Made by a program: the position numbers and the translations under genes. A DNA stretch of 64,000 bases, taken from contig DHHM01000016.1 in NCBI GenBank assembly GCA_002403305.1, positions 24,574-88,573 of the forward strand, written 5' to 3'. Each line of letters opens with the position of its first letter. Within the stretch, counting starts at the first letter, position 1. The notes beneath the pieces are model-generated. The model ran no database searches, was not told the origin of the DNA, and worked only from the letters and a program-made list of their open reading frames with translations. Shown piece after piece: positions 1 through 8,255 of this stretch. Source of the stretch: Bacteroidales bacterium UBA4772 (GTDB lineage: Bacteria > Bacteroidota > Bacteroidia > Bacteroidales > VadinHA17).

Positions 1-27
1 ACCCCGTAGGGGTTCAGGTATTGTATT

Positions 28-1556
28 TCAGTGTTTCGAAACTCTCATGAATTTCAATGTACGGCCGTCAGAGGTAACAATGATATATAGGCCCGCGGCG
101 TACCTGCTGATATCAATTACTGATACCTCCCCCCCTGCAAACATCAGCTGACCTCCCGCAGAGTAAACCCGGCAATCCACAGACTCACTCAGCCTGATAA
201 AGTCGCCGGTGGCAGGATTGGGCCAGGCTGTCAGCTTCCGGTCGGCGATGATCACACCGGCAGAGGTCAGGCTGTTTGAACGGCCCGGCGTGACGATAGC
301 AAGCGAAATGATCTCCTCCGCTCCGTCACTCCTCCGGCCCATGCTGATATCCACAGTCTGTCTGCCGAATGAGAGGGTGTCAATAACAAGCATACCGGCA
401 GAATAAATCCCTATCTCCTCTCCATCCTTATCGAGCTTGAAGGAGGTATGCCTCAAGCCGAGCGCAGGAGTGCCGTCAGCCCAGAAAACCATAAATCCGC
501 CGGCGGGCAGGATAAAGTCCGGAAGCTGCCATTTGTCGGGGATACTGAAGTTGTCTGTCAGGTAGAGGTCCCCCAGAAAGACACCCTCATCATCACCGTT
601 GTATATCTCAATCCAGTCGCAGTAGTTGCCGTACTCGTCGGTAACGGTCGTCTCATTGTCAGCCATGAACTCATTGATATAGAGCAATGGGGTGTCGCCT
701 GCAACCGGACGTATATATAAGGGTTCGCATGGCATGATACTGGTTTCTCCTGCTCCGGCCACCGCCATCACCCTGTAGCTCACGGAAGCATCATCCGGGA
801 CGCCGTTCAGTATGGCGGTAAATGTCGCGGCACCGCCACCGGTCATAGTCTGCTGAAGAATCACGCCCCCATCCACCGAATAGAGGAGGGTTACCGTAAC
901 CGGCGAGGCATGCGCCTCAACGAATGCACTTAAGGTTATTTGTTGCACTGCCTGCCTTTGATGCCTGATATATTTTATTACCGGCGTCATGGTTCCGGGT
1001 TCTATCTGTGCCAGCATCGAAGATTTCCTGGCCTCCAGGTAGGGGTATAGGCCCCACTTAACATGGGCGCCGATGGCAGCAGTGTAGGAATTCATGAAAT
1101 CACCGTAATCGTACCCGTAATCAAGCGGATAGTACGGGTCAATGGCCACATACGGCGCAATCATATTCTTTCTGTCATCAATTGCCTGCATCAGCGAATC
1201 ATTGTCAAGAGTGCTGTTTATGAGCTGTTCCGCATACCGGCTGAACTGCTGCCGGAAGGCAGGGTGGTGTATCAGGCGGTCGTACAGTGGCCCTGGCTGA
1301 TCCCCTCCGGGCTGCCATCCGTAGATATCACGGTTCGCCCAGTCGATGCCAGACCAGTCGATGCCGAAGGTATTGTCGACATCATACGGTATGTATTCAA
1401 ACTTGCCTGTTAAAGTGTTGTGATACAGGTAGAAATTGTTCTTATTGTAACAACAGTATCAACGAAAAGCTCTCCCCTCTCAGGGTGAAGTGGCTGCCCC
1501 ACGGCACCTGGGGCGATAAAAATGCAGGCCAGTATGAGAGACAGGATCCTTTTCAT
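28..1556 (-). pseudogene. CotH-like secreted protein with lamin-tail domain and T9SS tail; internal deletion and frameshift
   Basis: Reading leftward from an ATG at 1554-1556, the gene starts with a good signal peptide (MKRILSLILACIFIAPGAVG) and about 15 residues typical of the start of CotH-kinase proteins, then stops in that frame. From about 1440 another frame continues with the CotH second half (NKNNFYLYHN, YDVDNTFGIDW), an Ig-like stretch, a lamin-tail domain (INEFMADNETTV, DWIEIYN) and a C-terminal type A T9SS sorting domain (WPNPATGDFIRL; ends KFMRVSKH). The middle of the CotH domain, a few hundred residues in intact relatives, is absent. The longest open stretch is 28..1191. An intact relative would be a secreted, surface-attached protein. 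The deletion plus frameshift suggests a pseudogene; an assembly error is the main alternative. Confidence 0.75.
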
Positions 1557-1612
1557 CACACAATAATACTCAAATTAATACCTTTATGCTCCGAATTAAA
1601 GGGCTGCAGATC

Positions 1613-2146
1613 ATGAAAACCACCCCGCTCAGATTCACCGACGGTGTTGTAACCATAAGAAAGTTCAGGCGCAACGACAAATTCGCCATGGCAGAAGTTG
1701 CCAACAACGAAAAGGTAGCAGTGAATCTCAGGGATGCATTCCCTTCACCCTATACTATTGAGGATGCTCAGAAGTTTATCTCGATGTGTCTCAGGCAGCA
1801 GCCTTACCAGGTCTTTGCCATCGAATTCGAAGGGGAGTATGTCGGAAACATCGGGCTGCACCCGCAAGACGACGTTTACCGCAAGACGGCCGAACTGGGC
1901 TACTTCATCGGGGAACCGTGGTGGAACAGAGGTATTACCACCCGGGCGGTGAACCTCATCTGCGAATACGGCTTCCGTGAGCTTGACGTCATAAAAATCT
2001 TCTCGGGAGTATTCTCCTTCAACACCGCCTCACAGAGAGTGCTGGAAAAATGCGGGTTCGGGAGGGAGGCGGTGCTCAGGAACGCCGTCATCAAGAACGG
2101 GCAGATCTGTGACGAGATAAGATATGCAAAGCATACCACTCCCTGA
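1613..2146 (+). CDS. GNAT-family N-acetyltransferase (RimJ/RimL type)
   Basis: 177-residue protein of the RimJ/RimL-like acetyltransferase group (Acetyltransf_3). Visible family features are the N-terminal strand LRFTDGVVTIRKF, the central GYFIGEPWWNRGITTRAV region that forms the acetyl-CoA pyrophosphate loop, and the C-terminal NTASQRVLEKCGFGREA motif shared by ribosomal-protein and small-molecule acetyltransferases. The start at 1613 (MKTTPLRF) is preferred over an in-frame ATG nine codons upstream because homologues begin here. Cytoplasmic; the substrate cannot be told from sequence. It stands alone, divergent from the damaged CotH gene. Confidence 0.85.
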   Translation: MKTTPLRFTDGVVTIRKFRRNDKFAMAEVANNEKVAVNLRDAFPSPYTIEDAQKFISMCLRQQPYQVFAIEFEGEYVGNIGLHPQDDVYRKTAELGYFIGEPWWNRGITTRAVNLICEYGFRELDVIKIFSGVFSFNTASQRVLEKCGFGREAVLRNAVIKNGQICDEIRYAKHTTP

Positions 2147-2165
2147 GATTATAATTATGCAGGGA

Positions 2166-2552
2166 CTAGAGACGGTCCAGGGCTTTTTTCAGATGCTCCC
2201 CCACCCGGGCAGCTACCTCAGTCACAACATCGTTTTGTATTGCCATCATTGAATCCGTAGGGTTGACAGCTGCAATTTCCATCTCATTTTCACCCTGTTC
2301 GATCACCAGGACGTTGCATGGAAGCATTACCCCTATCTTATCCTCGGCCATCAATGCTTTGTAAGAGAAAGCCGGGTTGCATGCCCCGAGGATGCGGTAC
2401 CTCTTGAAGTCAACCCCCACTTTAGCCTTTATCTTCTCATGTATGTCAATTGCCGATATAACGCCGAATCCCTCTTCTGAGAGTGCAGCGGTTACCTTTT
2501 CAACTGCATCATCGAATGATGTCTGAACTGTTTTTGAGAAATAATATGCCAT
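2166..2552 (-). CDS. DUF302 domain protein
   Basis: 128-residue cytoplasmic protein that is entirely one DUF302 domain: the N-terminal YYFSKTVQTSFDDAVEKV strand-helix, a central LGACNPAFSYKALMAEDKIGVMLPC segment and a C-terminal helix ending LKKALDRL. The motif GACNP and the LPCNVLV strand are hallmarks of the family. The biochemical role of DUF302 is not established. There is no signal peptide and no obvious operon partner; it converges with the GNAT gene, the two stops lying about 20 bp apart. Confidence 0.85.
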   Translation of the reverse strand: MAYYFSKTVQTSFDDAVEKVTAALSEEGFGVISAIDIHEKIKAKVGVDFKRYRILGACNPAFSYKALMAEDKIGVMLPCNVLVIEQGENEMEIAAVNPTDSMMAIQNDVVTEVAARVGEHLKKALDRL

Positions 2553-2703
2553 GATTGCAGGTTTTAGTGTTCGTAATGGTTTAATGTAAATGAAACAAAT
2601 CCGCAGCCGTTTGGTTCGGTGAATCCCTGGAACAATTACCGGAAATGCTGAAATTATGACCCGGAAAGCCGGAATAAGCTTTTCTTAAAAATAATATGAA
2701 AAA

Positions 2704-2742
2704 TTTGCAATCTTCATGCTTGTGTAATAACTTTGTAATTAC
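2704..2742 (+). promoter_or_regulatory. Bacteroidota-type promoter with overlapping inverted repeat, mazEF-like operon
   Basis: TTTG at 2704-2707 and TAACTTTG at 2728-2735 are separated by 20 bp, matching the Bacteroidota -33/-7 consensus (TTTG, TAnnTTTG). Predicted transcription starts near 2742, 18 bp before the antitoxin ATG. The -7 box lies inside GTAAT-N9-ATTAC, which contains the palindrome GTAATTAC (2735-2742), a plausible autoregulatory operator for the AbrB-fold antitoxin. The operator role is inferred. Confidence 0.55.
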
Positions 2743-2759
2743 ATTATTTCAATGTTGCT

Positions 2760-3005
2760 ATGGAAGTGTCAGTTGTGAAAATAGGAAATTCGAGGGGTAT
2801 AAGGTTCAGTAAAACAGTTATCGAGAGGTATAATATCCGCGATAATGTTGAGATGATACTGGAAGATGGTCATATAATCATCAAACCTCTTCCTCAAACC
2901 AGAAAGGGCTGGGATAATGCATTCAGGGAAATGCATGCAAGGGGAGACGATAAACTGACTATGCCTGATATTTTCGACGATGAAACAGCGGAGGAATGGA
3001 AGTAA
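2760..3005 (+). CDS. AbrB/MazE-type antitoxin
   Basis: 81-residue protein with an N-terminal swapped-hairpin (AbrB/SpoVT) DNA-binding domain: VSVVKIGNSRGIRFSKTVIE and an ILEDGHIIIKP strand. The acidic C-terminal tail (DDKLTMPDIFDDETAEEWK) is what MazE-family proteins use to wrap and inhibit their toxin. It overlaps the downstream toxin gene by 10 bp (2996-3005), the usual translational coupling of antitoxin-first modules. Expected to neutralise the toxin and repress the shared promoter. Confidence 0.88.
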   Translation: MEVSVVKIGNSRGIRFSKTVIERYNIRDNVEMILEDGHIIIKPLPQTRKGWDNAFREMHARGDDKLTMPDIFDDETAEEWK

Positions 3006-3319
3006 AACAGTACCAGATTATCCTGGTTAACCTTGAGCCTGCCATCGGTAGCGAGATCAAAAAAACAAGACCCTGTGTTGTAATCTCACCGGACGAGATG
3101 AACAACCACCTCAGAACAGTGGTAATAGCCCCAATGACAACAAGTTCCAAAAACTATCCTACCCGGGTCGAGATCAAGCATGAGAACAGAATCGGCTGGG
3201 TAATTCTTGACCAGATAAGGACCATTGATAAACAGCGCATTATCAAGGATCCCGGAAAACTGTCGAGACCTGAGATCAAGGAGGTCAAGGCCGTTCTGAG
3301 GGAGACTTTCGTTGATTAG
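2996..3319 (+). CDS. MazF/PemK-type endoribonuclease toxin
   Basis: 107-residue PemK/MazF-fold protein, full length for the family. Visible motifs are YQIILVNLEPAIGSEIKKTRPCVVISPDEMN (start of the SH3-like barrel with the conserved basic and RPCVV residues), VVIAPMTTS and WVILDQIRTIDKQRI. Members cleave single-stranded mRNA at short sequence motifs; the target motif here cannot be predicted. The start overlaps the antitoxin's last codons, so expression is coupled. A strong hairpin terminator follows at 3337-3373. Confidence 0.88.
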   Translation: MEVKQYQIILVNLEPAIGSEIKKTRPCVVISPDEMNNHLRTVVIAPMTTSSKNYPTRVEIKHENRIGWVILDQIRTIDKQRIIKDPGKLSRPEIKEVKAVLRETFVD

Positions 3320-3336
3320 AAAAGCTAATCTATTTT

Positions 3337-3373
3337 CAACAGAAAAAGCCGCACAAAGCGGCTTTTTCTGTTG
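3337..3373. terminator. Bidirectional intrinsic terminator between mazF-like gene and tRNA-Gln
   Basis: Perfect 16-bp inverted repeat (3337-3352 and 3358-3373) with an ACAAA loop. GC-rich inner pairs (GCCGC/GCGGC) are followed by a TTTTT run on either strand, so it can stop the toxin transcript rightward and the tRNA transcript leftward. The outer three pairs overlap the 3' end of the tRNA. Confidence 0.8.
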
Positions 3374-3443
3374 ACCCACAGGGGCTCGAACCCCGACTCT
3401 TCTGAACCAAAATCAGACGTGTTACCAATTACACCATGGGTCA
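3371..3443 (-). tRNA. tRNA-Gln (anticodon TTG)
   Basis: 73-nt cloverleaf read on the minus strand. Acceptor arms TGACCCA/TGGGTCA pair fully; the anticodon stem TCTGA/TCAGA encloses the loop TTTTGGT, giving anticodon TTG (glutamine, CAA). The T arm GTCGGGGTTCGAACCCC is canonical. CCA is not encoded. It is followed by the bidirectional terminator. Confidence 0.95.
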
Positions 3444-3489
3444 ATCGGCGCCTGATGAGGCGGTGCAAAAATAGCTTTTTTTTCTGATT

Positions 3490-3873
3490 TCAGGTCTGCT
3501 CCGTCTCGTAATAGATGAACGGACAGTCTATGAATGACTGTATTATCTGACCCAGCTCATACTGCTCCTCGTCACCCTTCTCGTAAAACCACTCTATGGA
3601 GACATTCTCACGAACATTGGGATAAAGCGCCAGCCTCGTGACAATGGAATAGACCCACTTGGTCGATGAGGTGTTGATGAAGTCAAAAGAGAATATGACC
3701 CGGGTCCTTACCTCCGGCTGCTCTACATAGACCGCCACCCACGCTTCCAGCGGCCTGTAGAAATCAGAAGCATTCTCGGCAATAGACCTGCCCCTGATCT
3801 CAAGATGCCCCTCAAGAAACAGTACCTGAGGAGTTACCTTAGTAGGTTCTATTTTTATGATTTCCAATCCCAT
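3490..3873 (-). CDS. SiaC-family regulatory phosphoprotein (DUF1987)
   Basis: 127-residue protein covering a whole DUF1987 domain. In Pseudomonas SiaC the equivalent protein is phosphorylated on Thr68 by the kinase SiaB, dephosphorylated by the PP2C phosphatase SiaA, and controls a diguanylate cyclase. Here the segment FDFINTSSTKW places a threonine at residue 68, so the phosphoacceptor is kept. Cytoplasmic, no membrane segment. No SiaB-like kinase is next to it; a SpoIIE-type phosphatase lies at 10380-11570 in this window, but any link is inference. It lies 78 bp downstream of the small RHH gene. Confidence 0.85.
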   Translation of the reverse strand: MGLEIIKIEPTKVTPQVLFLEGHLEIRGRSIAENASDFYRPLEAWVAVYVEQPEVRTRVIFSFDFINTSSTKWVYSIVTRLALYPNVRENVSIEWFYEKGDEEQYELGQIIQSFIDCPFIYYETEQT

Positions 3874-3951
3874 ATCTGCCCCTGACGATACTATTTCCCC
3901 CCTGTCGTGGCTTCACAAAAATAATAAAATAAGAGTTGACACTCTCCGATC

Positions 3952-4227
3952 TCAGTTATTTTTCAGATCCCGTGAAAAAAGGGTAAGCTCCCCCTGTTCC
4001 CACAGCGTCGGATGCTGCGCATCAAACCTGCCCACAATGGCCTGCATTATGGTACGCCTCATAAAATCCGACTTGCTTCTGACACGGAACCGCCTGCAGT
4101 AGAGATTCAGCGCCTTCGCCTCCCTCTCATTAAGCCTCAGTGTGAGAGTCGTGGTTCGTTTTATCCTGTCCCCGTTGGCCGGTCCGCGTTTCAATCCCGC
4201 TATAAATTTTGTACTAAAATAGCCCAT
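3952..4227 (-). CDS. Small ribbon-helix-helix-like protein
   Basis: 91 residues from the ATG at 4225-4227 (a GTG seven codons upstream is the alternative; AGGAG lies just before the ATG). The segment RTTTLTLRLNEREAKALNLYC followed by SKSDFMRRTIMQAIV has the strand-helix-helix pattern of Arc/MetJ-type DNA-binding or mobilisation-accessory proteins. It is basic and very short. I cannot assign a target; no relaxase or plasmid gene lies nearby. It follows the aldolase terminator in the same direction. Confidence 0.6.
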   Translation of the reverse strand: MGYFSTKFIAGLKRGPANGDRIKRTTTLTLRLNEREAKALNLYCRRFRVRSKSDFMRRTIMQAIVGRFDAQHPTLWEQGELTLFSRDLKNN

Positions 4228-4271
4228 CCTCTCCTGCCCGCCGGGCACCCGATCTTTGAATTATTAACAAT

Positions 4272-4305
4272 AAAAAGCAGGTCAGCGTTAAGTTGCTGAC
4301 CTGCT
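4272..4305 (-). terminator. Intrinsic terminator of the aldolase gene
   Basis: On the minus strand AGCAGGTCAGC (4305-4295) and GCTGACCTGCT (4286-4276) form a perfect 11-bp stem with an 8-nt loop, followed directly by TTTTTA. It lies 24 bp after the aldolase stop codon. Confidence 0.85.
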
Positions 4306-4328
4306 ATGTTTTAGCTTCTTAATAAGTA

Positions 4329-5405
4329 TTACATCCTGTTAAGTGCATTGAGATCGGCAAAGGCCTCCTTAAGCCTTGCTATAAAGGTCTCCTGACCTTT
4401 GCGCAGCCATACCCTGGGGTCATAGTACTTTTTGTTCGGTTTGTCATCCCCGTCGGGATTGCCTATCTGACCCTGGAGATACCCCTTCTTTGCCTCATAG
4501 TAATCCTTGACGCCAGCCCAGAACGCCCACTGCATGTCGGTGTCAATATTCATCTTGATGGCTCCGTAGGTGATGGCTTCTTTTATAAGATGCTTCTCTG
4601 ATCCCGATCCACCGTGGAAGACGAAGTTAACAGGGTTGGGTCCTGTTTTGAATTTCTTCTGTATGTAGTTCTGCGAGTTCCTGAGTATCTCAGGTCTCAG
4701 TGTTACATTACCGGGCTTATACACACCGTGCACATTGCCGAAAGAGGCAGCAATGGTGAAGTTGGGAGAGATCTTTTTCAGCTCCTCGTAGGCATAGGCC
4801 ACATCCTCAGGCTGGGTATAGAGCCTTGAGCTGTCGACGTCTGTGTTGTCCACCCCGTCTTCCTCGCCTCCTGTCACTCCCAGCTCTATCTCGAGGGTCA
4901 TCCCAAGCTTATCCATACGCTCAAGATATTTCTTGCAGGTCTCAATGTTCTCCTTCAGCGGCTCCTCAGACAGGTCAAGCATGTGTGAGCTGAAGAGGGG
5001 CCTGCCGTTGGCCTCGTAAAACTCCTCACCGGCGTCGAGAAGCGCATCAATCCATGGCAGCAGCTTGCGAGCTGCATGATCGGTATGCAGCACAACGGGT
5101 ACGCCGTAGTATTCAGCCACATTGTGTACGTGCAGGGCACCCGAGATGCCTCCGGCAATAGCTCCGGTCTGATTTTCCTTCGACAGACCCTGTCCGGCAA
5201 AGAAGTGTGCTCCGCCGTTTGAAAACTGGATGATGACCGGCGAGTTGACCTCGCGGGCGGTCTCCAGGACGGCATTTACCGAGTCAGTACCGACCACATT
5301 TACCGCCGGTATGGCAAAGTCGTTTTTATTGGCATAATCAAAAAGTCGTTTTACATCCTCACCGCAGATCACTCCGGGCTCCAGATTTAATCCTTTGTTA
5401 CTCAT
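4329..5405 (-). CDS. fbaA: Class II fructose-1,6-bisphosphate aldolase
   Basis: 358-residue class IIA aldolase, the length of E. coli FbaA. It reversibly cleaves fructose 1,6-bisphosphate into DHAP and glyceraldehyde 3-phosphate in glycolysis and gluconeogenesis. Zinc-site motifs are visible: VVLHTDHAARKLLPW (first His), FGNVHGVYKPGN (second His) and FVFHGGSGSEKHL (third His with the phosphate-binding GGSGS). ELGVTGGEEDGVDN carries the usual acidic metal and ion site. Monocistronic, with its own -7 box at 5447-5454 and terminator at 4272-4305. Confidence 0.97.
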   Translation of the reverse strand: MSNKGLNLEPGVICGEDVKRLFDYANKNDFAIPAVNVVGTDSVNAVLETAREVNSPVIIQFSNGGAHFFAGQGLSKENQTGAIAGGISGALHVHNVAEYYGVPVVLHTDHAARKLLPWIDALLDAGEEFYEANGRPLFSSHMLDLSEEPLKENIETCKKYLERMDKLGMTLEIELGVTGGEEDGVDNTDVDSSRLYTQPEDVAYAYEELKKISPNFTIAASFGNVHGVYKPGNVTLRPEILRNSQNYIQKKFKTGPNPVNFVFHGGSGSEKHLIKEAITYGAIKMNIDTDMQWAFWAGVKDYYEAKKGYLQGQIGNPDGDDKPNKKYYDPRVWLRKGQETFIARLKEAFADLNALNRM

Positions 5406-5446
5406 TATCTTGAACGTTTTAATGAAACATCAAACCAAAAGCAGCA

Positions 5447-5454
5447 CAAAGATA
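5447..5454 (-). promoter_or_regulatory. -7 promoter element of the aldolase gene
   Basis: TATCTTTG on the minus strand fits the Bacteroidota -7 consensus TAnnTTTG and lies about 42 bp before the aldolase ATG. No clear TTTG is seen at -33. Confidence 0.4.
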
Positions 5455-5513
5455 AGCAAAAATGACGGACTCCCCTCCACCACCTTATGTAGCACGATAT
5501 TAAATAAGATGTC

Positions 5514-5543
5514 TTTATATTACTGATCAATTTCATATCTTCG
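5514..5543 (+). promoter_or_regulatory. Probable promoter of the tolC-like operon
   Basis: TTTA (5514-5517), an 18-bp spacer and TATCTTCG (5536-5543) each differ by one base from the Bacteroidota -33 and -7 elements. The predicted start of transcription is about 25 bp before the TolC ATG. Confidence 0.3.
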
Positions 5544-5575
5544 TAGCTTCATTTAAAGCCATCATTAAAGAGAAT

Positions 5576-6943
5576 ATGAAAAGAAAATCCCTCTTCCTGG
5601 GTTTTATCTTACTGCTGGGGTCGGTAACGGTAACGGCCCAGCAGAAGGCCTGGACACTGGAGGAGTGTATCTCGCACGCCCTGCAGAACAACATCCGGAT
5701 AAAGCAGCAGGAGATCATGACCCAATATCAGCAATCTGCCCTCGAACAGTCAAAGCTGAACCTGCTTCCCACTCTCAATGGCAGTGCCTCGCATAACTAC
5801 GCCTTCGGCCGTGCACTTGATGAGACCACCTACGAGTTCACCGAGAACGAGACCGTACAGTCGAACAACTTCTATGCCGGCAGCAATGTGACGCTGTTCC
5901 ACGGGCTGGTCAACTACAATACCATTCAGAAGAACAAATACCAGCTTCTTGCCAGCGAGCAGGACCTGGAGCGCTTCAGGGATGACATCTCGCTCAGCAT
6001 CGCCCTGGCATACCTGCAGATACTGCTGAACCAGGAGCTTGTCACTGCCACTGAGGCACAGGTAGATCTCACCAGACAGCAGATAGAGCGGACGGGCAGG
6101 CTGGTTGAAGCCGGCAGTGTCGCCCGTGGCAACCTGCTTGACATAGAGGCGCAGGCAGCACGCGAGGAACTGCAGCTCGTCAACCTGCAGAACCAGCTGA
6201 TCCTTTCACTGCTGACGCTGGCGCAGATGCTCGAGCTGCCCAACGCTGACGACTTTGCAGTAGCCGTACCGGTCATAACACTCAATGATGAAGCAGTGAA
6301 GGGCGGTCCTTCAGCCATCTATTCCATTGCCGAGAAGACCCGTCCGGAGATTCTCAGCGCCGAATACCAGCTGAAGAGTGCCGAGCTTGACCTGGCCATC
6401 GCCAGGGGAGGCAGGAGCCCCAGGCTCAGCCTTGGCGCCTCGGCCTCAACAGGCTACTCTGACAAGAGGCTCAAGCCTGTCACCTTTGAGGCATATCCCT
6501 TTGGTGAGCAGTTGAATGACAACCTCAACTACGGCCTCGGATTCTCACTCAACATACCCATCTTCAACGGATGGCAGGTAAATACAGGCATCAGGAACTC
6601 AAAGCTGGGCATTGAGAACTCACAGTATGCCCTTGAAAACACCAAGAAGGATCTCTACAAGAACATACAGCAGGCCTTCACTGACGCCACCGGTGCATTG
6701 AAGAAGTACAACGCCAGCCAGAAGGCTGTGGCCTCAATGGAGGAGGCCTTCAGATATGCCGAGCAGAAGCTTGACGTGGGTCTGGTGACAGCGGTTGAGT
6801 ATAATCAGTCGAAGACACAATTGCTCAATGCACAGAGTGAGATGGCCCAGGCAAAGTATGAGTTTGTCTTCAAGAGCAAGGTCCTCGACTTCTATCGTGG
6901 CATACCCCTGACCCTTGAGCATATAACCCGTCTGGCAAAATAA
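5576..6943 (+). CDS. TolC-family outer membrane efflux protein
   Basis: 455-residue outer-membrane channel subunit with a signal peptide (MKRKSLFLGFILLLGSVTVTA, cut before QQ). The rest alternates long amphipathic helices with short beta segments, including WTLEECISHALQNNIRIKQQ, the standard TolC/OEP start, and the repeat beginning RPEILSAEYQLKSAELDLAI at the start of the second half. Such trimers carry substrates across the outer membrane for an inner-membrane pump. The fusion protein follows one base after the stop codon; no inner-membrane permease is adjacent. Confidence 0.93.
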   Translation: MKRKSLFLGFILLLGSVTVTAQQKAWTLEECISHALQNNIRIKQQEIMTQYQQSALEQSKLNLLPTLNGSASHNYAFGRALDETTYEFTENETVQSNNFYAGSNVTLFHGLVNYNTIQKNKYQLLASEQDLERFRDDISLSIALAYLQILLNQELVTATEAQVDLTRQQIERTGRLVEAGSVARGNLLDIEAQAAREELQLVNLQNQLILSLLTLAQMLELPNADDFAVAVPVITLNDEAVKGGPSAIYSIAEKTRPEILSAEYQLKSAELDLAIARGGRSPRLSLGASASTGYSDKRLKPVTFEAYPFGEQLNDNLNYGLGFSLNIPIFNGWQVNTGIRNSKLGIENSQYALENTKKDLYKNIQQAFTDATGALKKYNASQKAVASMEEAFRYAEQKLDVGLVTAVEYNQSKTQLLNAQSEMAQAKYEFVFKSKVLDFYRGIPLTLEHITRLAK

Positions 6944-6944
6944 C

Positions 6945-8231
6945 ATGAAAATAAGTACCCGAATGAAAAACAACAACATACTCAAGATCCTTGTCCCTGC
7001 CGTATTGCTGCTCATAATAGTTGCCGCCATAGGCAAAAAGAAGGGATGGTTTGGCAAGGAAGCCACAATGAAGGTATCTGTGGAGAAGGTGGCCGTCAAC
7101 CCTGTCGTTGAGGCTGTCACAGCCAACGGCAAGATCCAGCCCGAAACGGAGGTGAAAATCAGTCCTGACGTCTCCGGCGAAATCGTCGAACTTCATGTCA
7201 GGGAGGGTGACTTCGTTCAGAAAGGGACGCTCCTCTTCAGGATCAAGCCTGAGATATACATATCAGCCCGTGAACGTGCCGCTGCCACACTCAACTCCAC
7301 AAAGGCGCGGCTGGCACAGGCCGAGGCGCAGCTGATACAGGCGGAGCTGGCATACAACCGTAGCAAAAGGCTCTATGAGGAGAACACCATCTCACAGGCC
7401 GACTTCGAGCAGGCGGAATCACAGTATAAGATCGCCAAAGCCGAAAAGGAGAGTGCGGAGTATTCCGTGAAGAGCACGGAAGCATCTCTCAAGGAGGCAA
7501 ATGAGAACCTGGTGAAGACCACCGTTTACGCACCCATGACGGGGACCATCTCCAGCCTCTCGGTAGAGCTTGGCGAAAGGGTGGTAGGTGCCAACATGAT
7601 GACGGGCACGGAGGTGTTGCGCGTGGCCGACCTTAACCGGATGGAGGTTGTCGTCGACGTCAATGAGAATGACATCATAAATGTCAAACTCGGTGACAGT
7701 GCAAAGATTGAAGTTGATGCATATATGGACCGTGCCTTCGCCGGCGTGGTGACGGAGATAGCCAATTCTGCCAACACTCTCGGCACCACCTCTGACCAGG
7801 TCACAAACTTCGAGGTCAGGATACTGATGCTGAAGGAATCCTATGATGACCTGCTCGGCGAGAATAATCCCAGTCCCTTCAGACCAGGCATGTCAGCATC
7901 GGTAGACATTTTTACCAACAGCAAGAGCGACGTTCTGACGGTGCCCATACAGGCGGTCACCACCCGCACTGACACAACTGAGGTGCAAGCCTCCGGGAGT
8001 GACGAGATACGCACCCTGGTCTTTGTCTCTGACGGAACCTATGCCCTTGCCCGGGATGTAAAGACAGGCATTCAGGACAATGCCAACATCGAGATCCTCA
8101 GCGGACTGGAAGAGGGCGAGGAGGTTATAGTCCAGCCTTTCAGTGCCATCTCCAAAAAACTGGCCGATTCAACACTTATCGAAGTGGTTGACAAGGACGA
8201 GCTTTTCAAGATTGACAATAAGAAAAAGTAA
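6945..8231 (+). CDS. HlyD/MacA-type periplasmic adaptor (membrane fusion protein)
   Basis: 428-residue adaptor (an ATG at 6963 is an equally good start). It has an N-terminal membrane anchor (ILKILVPAVLLLIIVAAIG), the lipoyl half-motif VSPDVSGEIVELHVREGDFVQ-like segment, an alpha-hairpin rich in Ala/Glu/Gln (about residues 105-175), the second lipoyl half TTVYAPMTGTISSLSVELGE, a beta-barrel domain and a C-terminal membrane-proximal domain (ILSGLEEGEEVIVQPF). It bridges an inner-membrane transporter to TolC. The MacB-like or RND partner must lie elsewhere; the FtsX module at 61-64 kb is not adjacent. Confidence 0.9.
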   Translation: MKISTRMKNNNILKILVPAVLLLIIVAAIGKKKGWFGKEATMKVSVEKVAVNPVVEAVTANGKIQPETEVKISPDVSGEIVELHVREGDFVQKGTLLFRIKPEIYISARERAAATLNSTKARLAQAEAQLIQAELAYNRSKRLYEENTISQADFEQAESQYKIAKAEKESAEYSVKSTEASLKEANENLVKTTVYAPMTGTISSLSVELGERVVGANMMTGTEVLRVADLNRMEVVVDVNENDIINVKLGDSAKIEVDAYMDRAFAGVVTEIANSANTLGTTSDQVTNFEVRILMLKESYDDLLGENNPSPFRPGMSASVDIFTNSKSDVLTVPIQAVTTRTDTTEVQASGSDEIRTLVFVSDGTYALARDVKTGIQDNANIEILSGLEEGEEVIVQPFSAISKKLADSTLIEVVDKDELFKIDNKKK

Positions 8232-8255
8232 CGTCACAAAATACACGTACCGGCA

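Noticed and set aside
3371..3443. Integrated element at the tRNA-Gln next to the toxin-antitoxin pair
   Set aside because: No integrase and no direct repeat of the tRNA 3' end was seen on either side within the window.
3952..4227. Mobilisation or plasmid region around the small ribbon-helix-helix gene
   Set aside because: No relaxase, replication, integrase or attachment-site features lie nearby; flanking genes are core chromosomal.
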